DNA from: Bacteroidia bacterium
GTDB taxonomy: Bacteria; Bacteroidota; Bacteroidia; Bacteroidales; VadinHA17
Length of the DNA stretch: 17,106 nt
Assembly (NCBI GenBank): GCA_026391515.1
Contig: JAPLEC010000436.1
Span: 1-17,106, forward strand
Direction of reading: 5' to 3'
The first letter of the stretch is position 1. Every line of letters starts with the position of its first letter. Under the pieces are notes generated by a model that saw only the letters and a program-made list of their open reading frames with translations, made no database searches and was not told where the DNA came from. The translations under genes were made by a program, and so were the position numbers. This document shows positions 1-8,924 of this stretch, piece by piece.

Positions 1-8
1 CAAAGAGC

Positions 9-1133
9 TTATCTTAAAAAGAATTTAGATAAAGCAGACTTGAAGTTTTTAATTTCAAGCAGGTTTATTGATTCAACCTCTTCACAAAGAGCAATCTTGG
101 CTTCAAGGTTTTTACGTTGCTCATCTTTTTGTTTTTCAAAATATTCGTGATGTCTCTTATTGATTTGGGATGTTGCTTTTTTAAAACGCCCCCATATTTC
201 GTTTTTTGATTCTTGCGGAACCGGCCCGATTTCGCGCCATTGATTATGAAAGTCCTGTAAAAGACGGAATGCATTTATCGCATTTGGTTCAAGCAAAAGC
301 TCTTCGGCTTTTTCGCATAACTGCACCTTTGCTTCAAGATTTTTTTTCAGATCAAGATCTCTTAATTCTTTGTTAATCTTAATGTAATCATAGAAAATCT
401 CAACATTATGATGATAGTTTTCCCAGAGATCTTTCAATGCGTTTTGCGGTACAACACCAATAGCATGCCATTCATTCTGCAAATACCTGAATTCATGGAA
501 CGTTTTATTTATTGATTCTTCACGGTTAACAAGCTCTTTTATCTTATCAATTATATCATACTTCTTTTTAAGATTCTCATATTTCTCGGCTTCCTGTACT
601 TTGTTAAAGTCAGATTTCTTTTCCTTGTACTTTTCAAGAAGATGTTTTACCCTGGCTTCAACCGGATCAATCCATGCGCGGTAATCTTCAATTTTCCCTC
701 CACCCTCAAGGAATTTACTCTTCCTTTCTTCAGCTTCCTGCTTCAGCTTTTTATAAAAAAAGACTTTAATACGATCAATATCACTTCGTATTTCGGCAGG
801 TGGTCTGTTTTCAATTATCAGACCAAGAGTCTCGACAAGCTCTTTTTTTGTGCACCCTGAATAATCGACAGGAGGTAAAACAATAGAATCCGGATTGTCG
901 GTTTCTTCCTCTGGAGCAGTATTCTTTTCAAGGTTAGTTGAACGCGTCCTCCTGGTTCTCTTTTTTACTTTTGCATCTGTCTCTTCTGTGGTTTTCTCAA
1001 CTTCTTGAGGCTCTTCGGGAGATTCAGATTCTTTCGCTTTTTCAGTTTGTGTATTCTCTTCAGTTCCGGCGGCATTTCCAATTGCCCCGGATTGTTCATC
1101 AAGAACAGAGTCATCCGGATTTTTCTTAATCAT
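9..1133 (-). CDS. DUF349 repeat protein, apparently C-terminally short
   Basis: This is a cytoplasmic, charged, mostly helical protein of about 374 residues. The first 90 residues are acidic, low-complexity and probably disordered, ending in a basic patch (KKRTRRTR). DUF349 repeats follow, recognisable by W..IG.VPQ motifs near residues 222-229 and 299-306 and by the repeated phrase KNLEAK..LCE near 264 and 341. A third repeat starts at about 340 but meets a stop codon (9-11) before its own W..IG motif. Proteins of this family in Bacteroidota are usually much longer, so this may be a natural truncation, a frameshift or an assembly error. I place the start at the ATG at 1131-1133, which has AAAGG seven bases upstream; a TTG at 1137-1139 is too close to that site. 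DUF349 has no firmly established function. Confidence 0.8.
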   Translation of the reverse strand: MIKKNPDDSVLDEQSGAIGNAAGTEENTQTEKAKESESPEEPQEVEKTTEETDAKVKKRTRRTRSTNLEKNTAPEEETDNPDSIVLPPVDYSGCTKKELVETLGLIIENRPPAEIRSDIDRIKVFFYKKLKQEAEERKSKFLEGGGKIEDYRAWIDPVEARVKHLLEKYKEKKSDFNKVQEAEKYENLKKKYDIIDKIKELVNREESINKTFHEFRYLQNEWHAIGVVPQNALKDLWENYHHNVEIFYDYIKINKELRDLDLKKNLEAKVQLCEKAEELLLEPNAINAFRLLQDFHNQWREIGPVPQESKNEIWGRFKKATSQINKRHHEYFEKQKDEQRKNLEAKIALCEEVESINLLEIKNFKSALSKFFLR

Positions 1134-1174
1134 TGTCAATCCTTTATTATTAAGCTCACATTATGTAATATGCA

Positions 1175-1190
1175 CCATAGCAACCTATGG
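1175..1190. repeat. Short perfect inverted repeat CCATAG-caac-CTATGG
   Basis: Six-base arms with a four-base loop lie about 40 bases upstream of the DUF349 start codon. On the plus strand it is followed by ATTTTT. It could be an operator or a 5' leader hairpin of the DUF349 mRNA; the stem is short, so chance is possible. Confidence 0.4.
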
Positions 1191-1358
1191 ATTTTTCAAG
1201 GTACGAAAATATTGAAATATTTATTAATACTCAAAGTTTTACATAAATAAATAAAAGAACATGTAATTTAGAAAAGATGTGCAGTACAGATAAAAAAAGG
1301 TCATTATAATAAAAAACCATTTTGCTTATTCAGTAATCTAAGATTTGCCAATAAATGA

Positions 1359-1366
1359 TATCTTTG
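1359..1366 (+). promoter_or_regulatory. Candidate Bacteroidota -7 box TATCTTTG
   Basis: This matches TAnnTTTG, the -7 consensus known for the primary sigma factor of Bacteroides. It would start transcription about 50 bases before the small membrane protein gene at 1424. The nearest upstream TTTG (1344-1347) is only 11 bases away, not the usual ~19-21, so the -33 element is not convincing. Confidence 0.35.
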
Positions 1367-1423
1367 GCGTAAATAAAGTAATTTCATATTTTTATTTTAG
1401 ATTTCTAGTTTATCTGATCTGTT

Positions 1424-1603
1424 ATGGGAAAGAAGGATATTATAATAATAGTCGCTGTTCTAGCTGCTCTCGGTTTCAGCTTATACAGGAAATATATGAA
1501 AAAAAATCAGGGGAAGGGCAGTTCAGGTTCCGGAACACAATCCGGTTCTTCATTTTCATCATCCTCAAAAGATGATGATTATGAACCATATTCAAAAAAA
1601 TAG
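1424..1603 (+). CDS. Small membrane-anchored Gly/Ser-rich protein (59 aa)
   Basis: This is a 59-residue hypothetical protein. It begins MGKKD, then has one hydrophobic segment (about residues 5-21, IIIIVAVLAALGFSLY), a basic stop-transfer stretch (RKYMKKNQGK), a Gly/Ser-rich linker (31-48), and an acidic tyrosine-containing tail (KDDDYEPYSKK). The layout suggests an N-terminally anchored inner-membrane protein with its tail in the cytoplasm by the positive-inside rule. I recall similar small proteins with the same DDDYEPYS-like end in Bacteroidales genomes, but no function that I can name. Another frame with a slightly longer ORF overlaps it, but its composition is not protein-like. A TATCTTTG box lies upstream. 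The gene ends eight bases from the end of the convergent HlyD gene. Confidence 0.7.
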   Translation: MGKKDIIIIVAVLAALGFSLYRKYMKKNQGKGSSGSGTQSGSSFSSSSKDDDYEPYSKK

Positions 1604-1611
1604 TAAAATAA

Positions 1612-2901
1612 TCAGCTTTTATTCTTTGAAATGAGATGCCGGAGAGGGTTGATAATTTTTTGGAGCAACCTTATATCCTCAGTTATGATTTCGGCTGTAC
1701 CCTGCATATTCTGTGTAAAATCAAGTTCTTTTCCGTACAAAGTCTTAAGACCCTGAGGAAGAGAAACTTCGATAATATATGCATCTCCGCTTGGAACAAG
1801 CGATTTAGTCTTTACAACTCCTCGCACCATACCATACTCCAGATATGGGAAACTGCTTAGCTTAATATTTACAACCTGATCAATCTTAACCTTTCCTGAC
1901 CTTACCATGCTTAAACTTATTCTTCCAATATAATTCCCGGCATTTTCCGGTACGATATTAAGGACAGGCTGATCAATTAATGCAGACTGGTTTTCGTTCC
2001 AGTACTTAGTGAATGTCACTGTACCCTTAACAGGTGAAATCAGAAGATATTTGTTCGCCCATATTTTCATTTGTGCATTCAGGTTCAGGAATGATTCATT
2101 TAATACAGATATCAGTTTCTGTTTTTCTTCCTCCCCTGTGATCCTGTAATCGAGGAGTTGTTGTCTTTTTTCAGTAACTTCAATCACTTTAGCAGAGCGA
2201 TCGAGTCCTGCCTGCTGAAGCTCCAGTCTGATCAGGTTGTATGCTTGTTTTGATTTTTCAAGGTCGCTTTCGGGATATACTTTTCCTAAAAAAAGTATTG
2301 AATCTCTTTGATATTTTTTCCTTTCCAGAACCAGATTATCAGACACCAGTTTCTCTTTGACTTTCATCCTGTCGATATATTCCAGCAAACTTGTAATTTC
2401 TATAGTAAGTGAATTGATCTTGTTTCCATAATAATCATTGCGAATGAATGTACTAAAATCAGAAAGTGCCTTCAGAAAGGATGCATAATAGAGCTGAAGC
2501 TCCCCAAGCTCCGAAAAATGAATTAATGAATCAGAGGATAATTTCTCAGGATCTTTAATGTTGTCAATCGCTGCTGTCAGTAATTTAAATTCCTGAATTG
2601 AAGCGGCAGTTTCCATCACTGCCAGTAACTGATCTGGCATAACCATCTCACCATCAGTAACATATAATTTATTTATGCGTCCGGTTATTTTTGAGACAAG
2701 AGTTATTGGAGGATTAACTGTTGTAATCTCTATCGGAGCAGATACAATATCTGGGTACTTTATCAGCCATGATAAAAGAATTAAAAACAGAAAAATTGAA
2801 AATATCAGTGTCGTACCCCATCGAATAATCTTTCGCGGAGGATTCGAAATAATCTCCTTTACAGGCTCAGAATATAATATTTCAGATGGTTTGTCTTTCA
2901 T
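1612..2901 (-). CDS. HlyD-family membrane fusion protein of the C39 peptide exporter
   Basis: This is a periplasmic adaptor (429 aa) of a type I-like secretion system, linking an inner-membrane ABC exporter to an outer-membrane channel. A short cytoplasmic N terminus precedes one transmembrane helix at about 30-47. The first biotinyl/lipoyl half follows (about 64-98, with the phrase GRINKLYVTDGEMV), then a long helical hairpin (about 100-285), the second lipoyl half (LISPVKGTVTF, 287-297) and a beta-barrel part (about 323-410). It starts seven bases after the stop of the ABC gene, so the two are almost certainly co-transcribed and work together. No TolC-like outer-membrane partner is in the window. 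The identification as HlyD/MFP is firm; the cargo is inferred from the nearby GG-leader peptide. Confidence 0.9.
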   Translation of the reverse strand: MKDKPSEILYSEPVKEIISNPPRKIIRWGTTLIFSIFLFLILLSWLIKYPDIVSAPIEITTVNPPITLVSKITGRINKLYVTDGEMVMPDQLLAVMETAASIQEFKLLTAAIDNIKDPEKLSSDSLIHFSELGELQLYYASFLKALSDFSTFIRNDYYGNKINSLTIEITSLLEYIDRMKVKEKLVSDNLVLERKKYQRDSILFLGKVYPESDLEKSKQAYNLIRLELQQAGLDRSAKVIEVTEKRQQLLDYRITGEEEKQKLISVLNESFLNLNAQMKIWANKYLLISPVKGTVTFTKYWNENQSALIDQPVLNIVPENAGNYIGRISLSMVRSGKVKIDQVVNIKLSSFPYLEYGMVRGVVKTKSLVPSGDAYIIEVSLPQGLKTLYGKELDFTQNMQGTAEIITEDIRLLQKIINPLRHLISKNKS

Positions 2902-2908
2902 CTTTAGT

Positions 2909-5095
2909 TCAGGTACCTAATTCCAGCTGGTTTTTAACCAGGTTATAATAAGTTCCACGATTTTCAATAAGTGAAGCATGCGAACCTGTTTCAACTATTC
3001 TGCCGTTATCCATAACAACAATTTTGCCAGCATCCCTAACTGTGCTGAGCCTGTGAGCAACTACAATAACTGTTTTTCCTTTTAAGAAATCTGCAAGATT
3101 TTCGACAATAACTTTTTCTGTACCTGCATCAAGCGAGTTAGTGGCTTCATCAAAAATTATGATCTCAGGATTCTTGTAAATTACCCTTGCAATCAGCAGG
3201 CGCTGTTTCTGCCCTTCGCTTAAACCATGACCATTAGCCCCTATTTTTGTATTATAACCGAGAGGTAACGACTCTATAAATCCTTTTATGTTAGCTATTT
3301 CAACCGCTTTAGTCATTCTCTCCTCATCAATGTCCGCATTTCCGGGAGCAATGTTATATGCTATTGATTCAGGAAACAAGAATCCATCCTGCATTACTGC
3401 GCCAACCTTTTCTCTCCAGACTTTTAAGCTAAGATTTGAAAGGTGTGTATCTCCGATCTGTATTTCTCCTGTAACAGGTTGATAAAATCCAAGAAGCAAT
3501 TTCAGCAGAGTAGTTTTACCGCTTCCGCTTGTCCCGACAATGGCTGTAGTTTTATTCTCTTCTATAAACAGATCAATATTTTTCAACACAAAAGGTGAAC
3601 GCGGGCCCTCATACTGGTACGATATATTATTAATGAATATCTCTTTCTTTTCAGGGAGCTTTCTGATTTTCATTTCGGGATCAGACTCTTCATCCTGCAT
3701 TTCATGAACTTCTGAAAGCCTTTCCAGACTCATCCTTGCATCCTGCGATATGCGGAAAAATGCAATAATCTGATTTACAGGCACATTCAACTGTCCTATT
3801 ATAAACTGAACGGCCAGCATCACACCAAGGGTTATATCTCCTTTCAATACTGCAGTTGCAGCTATAATGGTAATAAAAAGATTAGTTACTTCATTTATGA
3901 ATGTAGCACCGGCAGACTGGTATTGAATTAGCCCAAGTCCCTTTATTTTTATGCCGAACAGTGAAGCCTGAAGCTTCTCCCAATCCCACCTCATGCTCAA
4001 TTCGCTTTGAGTAAGCTTAATTTCCTGCATGCCATTAACAATGGTTATCAGCTTATTTCCGGCGGCAGACATTTGTTTGAATCGCTGGTGATCTAGCCTG
4101 GCTCTCGATTTCATAAAGAGTGATACCCAAATAATATACAAAGCGGAACCTGCAAGGAACAATGCAAGTATTTTGAGGCTGAAAAGCGCCAGAACAATAC
4201 CAAATACTACGAGGTTGAAAAATGAGAACAGGATGCTTAAGCTTGCCGAGGTTAAGAATTCTTCAATCCTGTTGTTATCGTCGATGCGTTGGAGTATATC
4301 GCCCGTAAGTTTTGTGTCAAAAAATGCAATCGGCAGTGACATAAGTTTCTGTAAAAAACCGGAAATGACAGCAACATTAACTCTTGTTCCTATATGCAAC
4401 AATAGCCAGCCTCTGATAAATTCGACAGACATTCGACCTATTACCAGTGCGAGCTGGGCAAAAAGAATCAGATAAATGAAATCGATATCGTTATTATTGA
4501 GACCTATGTCAACTATCGATTGAGTCAGGAATGGGATTATAAGCTGGATACAGCTTCCAAGGAGCAACCCAATGATGAGTTGAAAGAGATACCTGTCATA
4601 AAGCTTGAAGTATTTTAAGAGAAACTTAAACCCACGAGATTTTTCCTGTTCTCCCTCCTTTTCATAGAGCGCTGGTGTTGGTTCAATTATTAAGACCAAT
4701 CCTGCAGGTTTACCTTCGACCATTGTTGAAGTCCAATTCCGGATAAATTCTTCACGATTGTACTTAATGAGCCCTACAGCCGGATCTGCAACCCAGAGTT
4801 TATCTCTGGTTATTTTGTAAACAACAACAAAATGTTTTTGCTTCCAGTGAACAATACAAGGCATTGGAACACTCTCAGCCAGCATTTCAAATGGGATCTT
4901 TACTCCTATAGTACGAAATCCGAGATTATCAGCTGCTTCTGAAAGCCCAAGGAATGAGACACCTTCCCTTGTGATGAAACATTTTCTGCGAATAGTTTCC
5001 AGCAAGAAGTTCTTTTTATAAAACCCTGCCACCATTTTCAGGCATGCAGGCCCGCAATCCATGGAGTCAGGTTGTTTTACAAAAGGGAATGACAT
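2909..5095 (-). CDS. Peptidase-containing ABC transporter (C39 bacteriocin-type exporter)
   Basis: This 728-residue protein cleaves double-glycine leaders and exports the freed peptide. Residues 1-135 form a C39 cysteine peptidase domain with a complete active site: oxyanion-hole Gln8 (KQPDSMDCGPAC), Cys14, His88 (KHFVVV) and Asp104 (ADPAVG). A transmembrane domain follows (about 165-450), then a nucleotide-binding domain with Walker A GTSGSGKT (521-528), Q-loop Gln569, signature LSEGQ (625-629), Walker B IIIFDE (645-650) and switch His681. All motifs are intact, so it should be active as a homodimer in the inner membrane. It is the first gene of an operon with the HlyD partner. It stands divergent from the sigma factor gene, with 151 bases between them. 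The likely substrate is the GG-leader peptide encoded at 9121, the only such peptide I find here. Confidence 0.95.
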   Translation of the reverse strand: MSFPFVKQPDSMDCGPACLKMVAGFYKKNFLLETIRRKCFITREGVSFLGLSEAADNLGFRTIGVKIPFEMLAESVPMPCIVHWKQKHFVVVYKITRDKLWVADPAVGLIKYNREEFIRNWTSTMVEGKPAGLVLIIEPTPALYEKEGEQEKSRGFKFLLKYFKLYDRYLFQLIIGLLLGSCIQLIIPFLTQSIVDIGLNNNDIDFIYLILFAQLALVIGRMSVEFIRGWLLLHIGTRVNVAVISGFLQKLMSLPIAFFDTKLTGDILQRIDDNNRIEEFLTSASLSILFSFFNLVVFGIVLALFSLKILALFLAGSALYIIWVSLFMKSRARLDHQRFKQMSAAGNKLITIVNGMQEIKLTQSELSMRWDWEKLQASLFGIKIKGLGLIQYQSAGATFINEVTNLFITIIAATAVLKGDITLGVMLAVQFIIGQLNVPVNQIIAFFRISQDARMSLERLSEVHEMQDEESDPEMKIRKLPEKKEIFINNISYQYEGPRSPFVLKNIDLFIEENKTTAIVGTSGSGKTTLLKLLLGFYQPVTGEIQIGDTHLSNLSLKVWREKVGAVMQDGFLFPESIAYNIAPGNADIDEERMTKAVEIANIKGFIESLPLGYNTKIGANGHGLSEGQKQRLLIARVIYKNPEIIIFDEATNSLDAGTEKVIVENLADFLKGKTVIVVAHRLSTVRDAGKIVVMDNGRIVETGSHASLIENRGTYYNLVKNQLELGT

Positions 5096-5246
5096 TTGTT
5101 TCCGGGAAAAGGTTATTTTGAGTAAAGATATCTATATTTTTTTTAGGAAATAATTGAGTTCTCTATAAATTCGAACCTGCATCAATTAACAAGAATAACT
5201 TTATGGAAATACTATATTTACCATTTAATTTGCTATCCGAACGTCG

Positions 5247-5813
5247 TTGTTTAATAAAAATTCAGATAAAAGCATTATCGAGGGGATAAGATGCCAGGAT
5301 GACAAGACCCTGAATTGGCTGTATGATAATTATTTTCAAGCAGTTAAGAAACATGTTCTAAATAATAGCGGCACAGGTGACGATGTATCAGATGTTTTTC
5401 AGGACTCAATTATTATTCTTTATAACCAGGTAAAGGAGAACACTTTAAATCTGACAACAGATCTGAAAGGATACTTTTTTGGTATTGCTCGAAATGTGTG
5501 GAACAATCAGCGTCGCAAGAAAAAGCAAACCGTTGAGCTCGACCTCAATTTCCCCGATGAATTGAATACTGAAACCCATCATGATTCAATGTTAGAAAGG
5601 ATTGTTAGCAGGGCATTTCAGAAACTTAAACCTGAATTTCAGACCGTTCTGTCATTATATTCCGATGGTTGTTCGTATGAAGAAATAGCAAACAAAATGA
5701 ATCTGAAAAATGAGAATTATGCTCGCAGAAAGAAATATTTGTGTAAGGAAGCACTGATTGAGCTGATGAAAGAAGATTCTGAATATCAGGAATATTTACG
5801 TTTCCAAAAATAG
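5247..5813 (+). CDS. ECF-type RNA polymerase sigma factor
   Basis: This is a 188-residue sigma-70 family factor with only regions 2 and 4. Region 2 spans about 10-93 and includes DDVSDVFQDSIIILYNQV-like residues for core and -10 binding. Region 4 spans about 117-172 with a helix-turn-helix (FQTVLSLYSDGCSYEEIA). No sensory extension is seen. The first in-frame start after a stop at 5226 is TTG at 5247, which fits the usual distance to region 2; no ATG is available. The 3' end overlaps the end of the convergent CHAT gene by 28 bases. Its natural partner could be the anti-sigma-like TPR membrane protein at 9471, which is separated from it by the CHAT and peptide genes; that pairing is inference. 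Confidence 0.88.
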   Translation: MFNKNSDKSIIEGIRCQDDKTLNWLYDNYFQAVKKHVLNNSGTGDDVSDVFQDSIIILYNQVKENTLNLTTDLKGYFFGIARNVWNNQRRKKKQTVELDLNFPDELNTETHHDSMLERIVSRAFQKLKPEFQTVLSLYSDGCSYEEIANKMNLKNENYARRKKYLCKEALIELMKEDSEYQEYLRFQK

Positions 5814-8800
5814 TAAACCAGAGCGATGCTAATAACAATAAGGCTGCAGATTGATAAAATAAGTGTCCTACGGGAAGAGAAGACAGGATCATTCTCTCCA
5901 TATACGACAATAGATGACCAAAAATACGGGTGAGATTTTAACTGGCTTGCTTTTTTAAGATATTCTGTCCTCGCTTTCTTCAAAGCCTCTCCTTTTGATT
6001 TTCCTTTCTTCAGGTTGTCATAAAACATTTTAATGATTTCTGTTCCGGATTTATCATCTATTTCCCACATCGACATAACTACAGACTGGCTTCCTGAATA
6101 GAGAAATCCCCTTGCAAGGCTTAAAATTCCCTCTCCTGACGATAACTGTCCGCTACCAGTATTACACGAGCTGAGCACTACCATCCTGGCTTTCAAAGGA
6201 ATACCATACACTTCGTAGGTATAAAGCAGTCCATCTTCCGGAGCATTCCCCCCCTGAGCAAAAATCATTGCAGAATTCATCGGATTCTGATCGTTCAGGT
6301 AAGTATGCATTGCCAGATGTATAATATTGTATTTTGAAGCTTCAGTTTTAAATACTGTTTCCCGGGCTTCATCATTCAGATACAGGTTTCCGCCTGTAAT
6401 TTTCGAGACATATTCTGCCTCCTGCCGTGCATAAGGCAGGTCATTAAATACACCTGTTCCCTGCTGCCTGCTTGTAAATAATGAATCGATAGTAATAGCT
6501 TTAGTGTAAACAGGTGCAAAAGCTATAAGGTTTTTCTTATTATTATACTCTCTGCTCACTATTTCTTTCATAAATGTTACAGAATATGCATATGCAATTG
6601 TGTAATCATTCATCATGTAATTCAATTTACGATAAAGAATATCGTTCCCATCATATCTTGAAGAAATAAATGTTTCAAAAGGAAGATATGAAAGAATATT
6701 ATCAGGCGAAATCAGTAAGTTATCAGAGATGAAGTATTTACAGACAGGTTCAATGAGAGTCCGGTACAGATCATATCCCATCTGCTGATAATTGTCAAAT
6801 TTAATTCGGGCATTTTCAGATTGTGCAGGATTAACCAGAAGCATTCTGAAATCACTTAGTTTCTTTACAAAATTCGAATCGTTCTTAATTGTCAGCAATT
6901 TCTGATACTTCCAGTTAATTATGAAGATATATAATAAGGAATCAGATAATACATAATTAAGGTAATTGCAGTCACGGCCGATAACTGATGGAACTTCCTG
7001 CATTTCCAGGGTCCTGGTGTTATATTTAAGTGCAAAGTATCCGGGATAATCTTTTTCAAATGTCAATACAAGTGAATCTCTGGCTTTGATTGCAGCTAAC
7101 AACTTTTCATTCCAATCAGACAAAATAGTTTTATCAGGTTTCTCTTTATCATTCTCCATTGAGATTTTTGAGTTGTAAAAGCCTATTTCCCTTTGAAGAT
7201 ATTTTTCCTTTTGTGCAACAGATTCCGGCACATGAAATTGCACTGCATTTAACTCGCGGGTTGCTGCAAGCAGACCTGCAACTTTACTTTTTTCGGAAAA
7301 TTCGAATGCTTTTTCAAGAAACTGACGATTGCCGGTATTCCTGTAACATAATTCAAAGTCGCGTATAGCAAGCAGATATGAATCTCTGTAACGGTCTCCA
7401 AGAACGATCCGGCTTTCCTCCTCACTGATATTGATCCTCATCTTGTCTATTAATGAGATAATAAATTCAGAAGTTCCGGCTGCTGCTTCAAGCACTTTCT
7501 GATCAGATGAGCCTGAGTAAAGGCTCCACAGTATTTCATATTTCAACCGCAGGATTCTAAGCGATTCTTTATCTGCTCTTAAAGAATCAATTGCCGGATT
7601 TTTATAAAGGTTCGCAGATGCAGACATCGTGCTATTATGAAATAGAAGCTCCTGTATCAGTTCAAGAGCTCTGACTGATTCTCCTTTCTTATACAGAGCC
7701 TGTGCATAGCTGATCATTACATGCTCTTTTAGCATAACATCATTCTTATGCTTTTTCAGATACTCAAGGCAAGTTGAGTAAAATGCAATTGAATTTACAA
7801 TGTCATTTTTGTATTTCAATAAATAATCTGAATAATTAGCAAGTTCCTCAATATAATAACGTGAATCTGGGCTATATACTGTATATGCTTTCCTGATCAT
7901 ATCAGATAACAGGATCTCTCCCTTTTGGATTTTTCCTGACTTGCCCAATTCATTTGAATAAGTATTGATCAAATTAAAAGACAAATATGAATTATTGTAG
8001 TTTGCCAGATGAATCCCTTTATTGAAATACTCATTTTCTTTATCAGTAAATCCCAAAGAACCATAAGTTATTGCGAGACTATTAATTAAGTTTATATAGT
8101 CTTCACCAGGCTGAATATTATCGGCTTTTAAAATAGACTCAGCCTTTTCGAGATAAATTCTTGCTTTTGCATAATCGCCCATTCTGGCATAACCGGCGCC
8201 TATCGCACTATACAAGTTGCTGAGAGCATATCCTTCAAGTGCTTTATTGTTATTACTTAATATCCCCAGTGCTTTGAAAGTATATTCTATAAATTTCTCA
8301 TAGTCATTACATTCTATAGATGCACTTATTAAAGCTGTAAAGATTTCAGCAATTTCCGGATTATTTTCCCCGTAAATAGGAGTTGCAATTCTCAGATATT
8401 CATTCAGGTAGTTTATAACATTAATGTCATCACCCAGATAGCTGTATGCAATACCTATATTATAAATCCCCTTTGTAAACTGATCATCAATTATTTTAAG
8501 CCGTCTTTTAATCTCGACGGATTTTTTCAGATTAAAAAGAGCATTATTATATTTAGCAGCCAGGATATTACATATACCGATATAATAATAGGATTCTGCC
8601 ATTCGTGAACTATCGGGAATTACTGATGCCAATGATTTCTGTAAACTGTCACCTAAATTTAACAACCCTGTAGTATCCTTCCTTGAAACCAAGGTTTGAA
8701 TAGCAGAAATTATCTTTTCCCTTGGAAATGATTTATTACGGTTCGATTGGTTGCTGATTTGCTCATTTTGCTCTTGATTAGCAATAGTATCAGAATTGAG

Positions 8801-8884
8801 CCCTGATTTATTTGAAGAGAGGCAGATTACTCCTGAAATAGTAATTATCCATAGAAATTTGGTCATTTTAAGTCTTCGAAGCAT
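5786..8884 (-). CDS. TPR-CHAT domain protein (caspase-like peptidase), membrane-anchored
   Basis: This large protein is about 1032 residues (numbering below counts from the TTG at 8885-8887). It has a hydrophobic N-terminal export signal (about 10-24), a disordered Asn/Gln/Ser stretch, a helical TPR-type region (about 95-540) and a C-terminal CHAT domain (about 690-998). It ends in a single transmembrane helix (about 1007-1027) followed by basic residues KRKYS. The CHAT catalytic pair is present: His861 in IHLAMHT and Cys908 in VLSSCNTG. The signal plus C-terminal anchor predict a periplasm-facing body held at the inner membrane. CHAT proteins are caspase/separase relatives that cut specific partner proteins; the substrate here is unknown. 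I prefer the ATG at 8882-8884; another at 8864-8866 also fits. It diverges from the GG-leader peptide gene. Confidence 0.88.
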   Translation of the reverse strand: MLRRLKMTKFLWIITISGVICLSSNKSGLNSDTIANQEQNEQISNQSNRNKSFPREKIISAIQTLVSRKDTTGLLNLGDSLQKSLASVIPDSSRMAESYYYIGICNILAAKYNNALFNLKKSVEIKRRLKIIDDQFTKGIYNIGIAYSYLGDDINVINYLNEYLRIATPIYGENNPEIAEIFTALISASIECNDYEKFIEYTFKALGILSNNNKALEGYALSNLYSAIGAGYARMGDYAKARIYLEKAESILKADNIQPGEDYINLINSLAITYGSLGFTDKENEYFNKGIHLANYNNSYLSFNLINTYSNELGKSGKIQKGEILLSDMIRKAYTVYSPDSRYYIEELANYSDYLLKYKNDIVNSIAFYSTCLEYLKKHKNDVMLKEHVMISYAQALYKKGESVRALELIQELLFHNSTMSASANLYKNPAIDSLRADKESLRILRLKYEILWSLYSGSSDQKVLEAAAGTSEFIISLIDKMRINISEEESRIVLGDRYRDSYLLAIRDFELCYRNTGNRQFLEKAFEFSEKSKVAGLLAATRELNAVQFHVPESVAQKEKYLQREIGFYNSKISMENDKEKPDKTILSDWNEKLLAAIKARDSLVLTFEKDYPGYFALKYNTRTLEMQEVPSVIGRDCNYLNYVLSDSLLYIFIINWKYQKLLTIKNDSNFVKKLSDFRMLLVNPAQSENARIKFDNYQQMGYDLYRTLIEPVCKYFISDNLLISPDNILSYLPFETFISSRYDGNDILYRKLNYMMNDYTIAYAYSVTFMKEIVSREYNNKKNLIAFAPVYTKAITIDSLFTSRQQGTGVFNDLPYARQEAEYVSKITGGNLYLNDEARETVFKTEASKYNIIHLAMHTYLNDQNPMNSAMIFAQGGNAPEDGLLYTYEVYGIPLKARMVVLSSCNTGSGQLSSGEGILSLARGFLYSGSQSVVMSMWEIDDKSGTEIIKMFYDNLKKGKSKGEALKKARTEYLKKASQLKSHPYFWSSIVVYGENDPVFSSRRTLILSICSLIVISIALVYYFWKRKYS

Positions 8885-8916
8885 CAATTAATTGAATTTT
8901 CCCCATTAAAATCTTT

Positions 8917-8924
8917 CAAAATTA
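8917..8924 (-). promoter_or_regulatory. Candidate -7 box TAATTTTG for the CHAT gene
   Basis: On the minus strand this is an exact TAnnTTTG match, about 33 bases before the chosen CHAT start. No TTTG lies at the usual -33 spacing, so it is a tentative promoter. Confidence 0.35.

Larger units (their letters stand above)
1134..1423. other. Intergenic region between divergent genes
   Basis: About 290 AT-rich bases separate the DUF349 gene (minus) from the small membrane protein gene (plus). I see an inverted repeat at 1175-1190 and a -7-like box at 1359-1366, both listed separately. No RNA gene or further convincing ORF is visible. Confidence 0.6.

Noticed and set aside
1345..1575. Plus-strand ORF of 76 codons
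   Set aside because: It overlaps the 59-aa ORF in another frame, and its composition (runs of Cys/Arg/Phe) is not protein-like, while the 59-aa frame has anchor, linker and tail.
4173..4475. Plus-strand ORF of 100 codons
   Set aside because: It is antisense to the transmembrane domain of the ABC transporter, with no independent support.
5786..8884. TPR-CHAT protein as part of a CRISPR type III-E (Craspase-like) system
   Set aside because: No effector nuclease, no Cas1/Cas2 and no direct-repeat array are visible; the protein has an export signal and membrane anchor, unlike the cytoplasmic CRISPR-linked protein.
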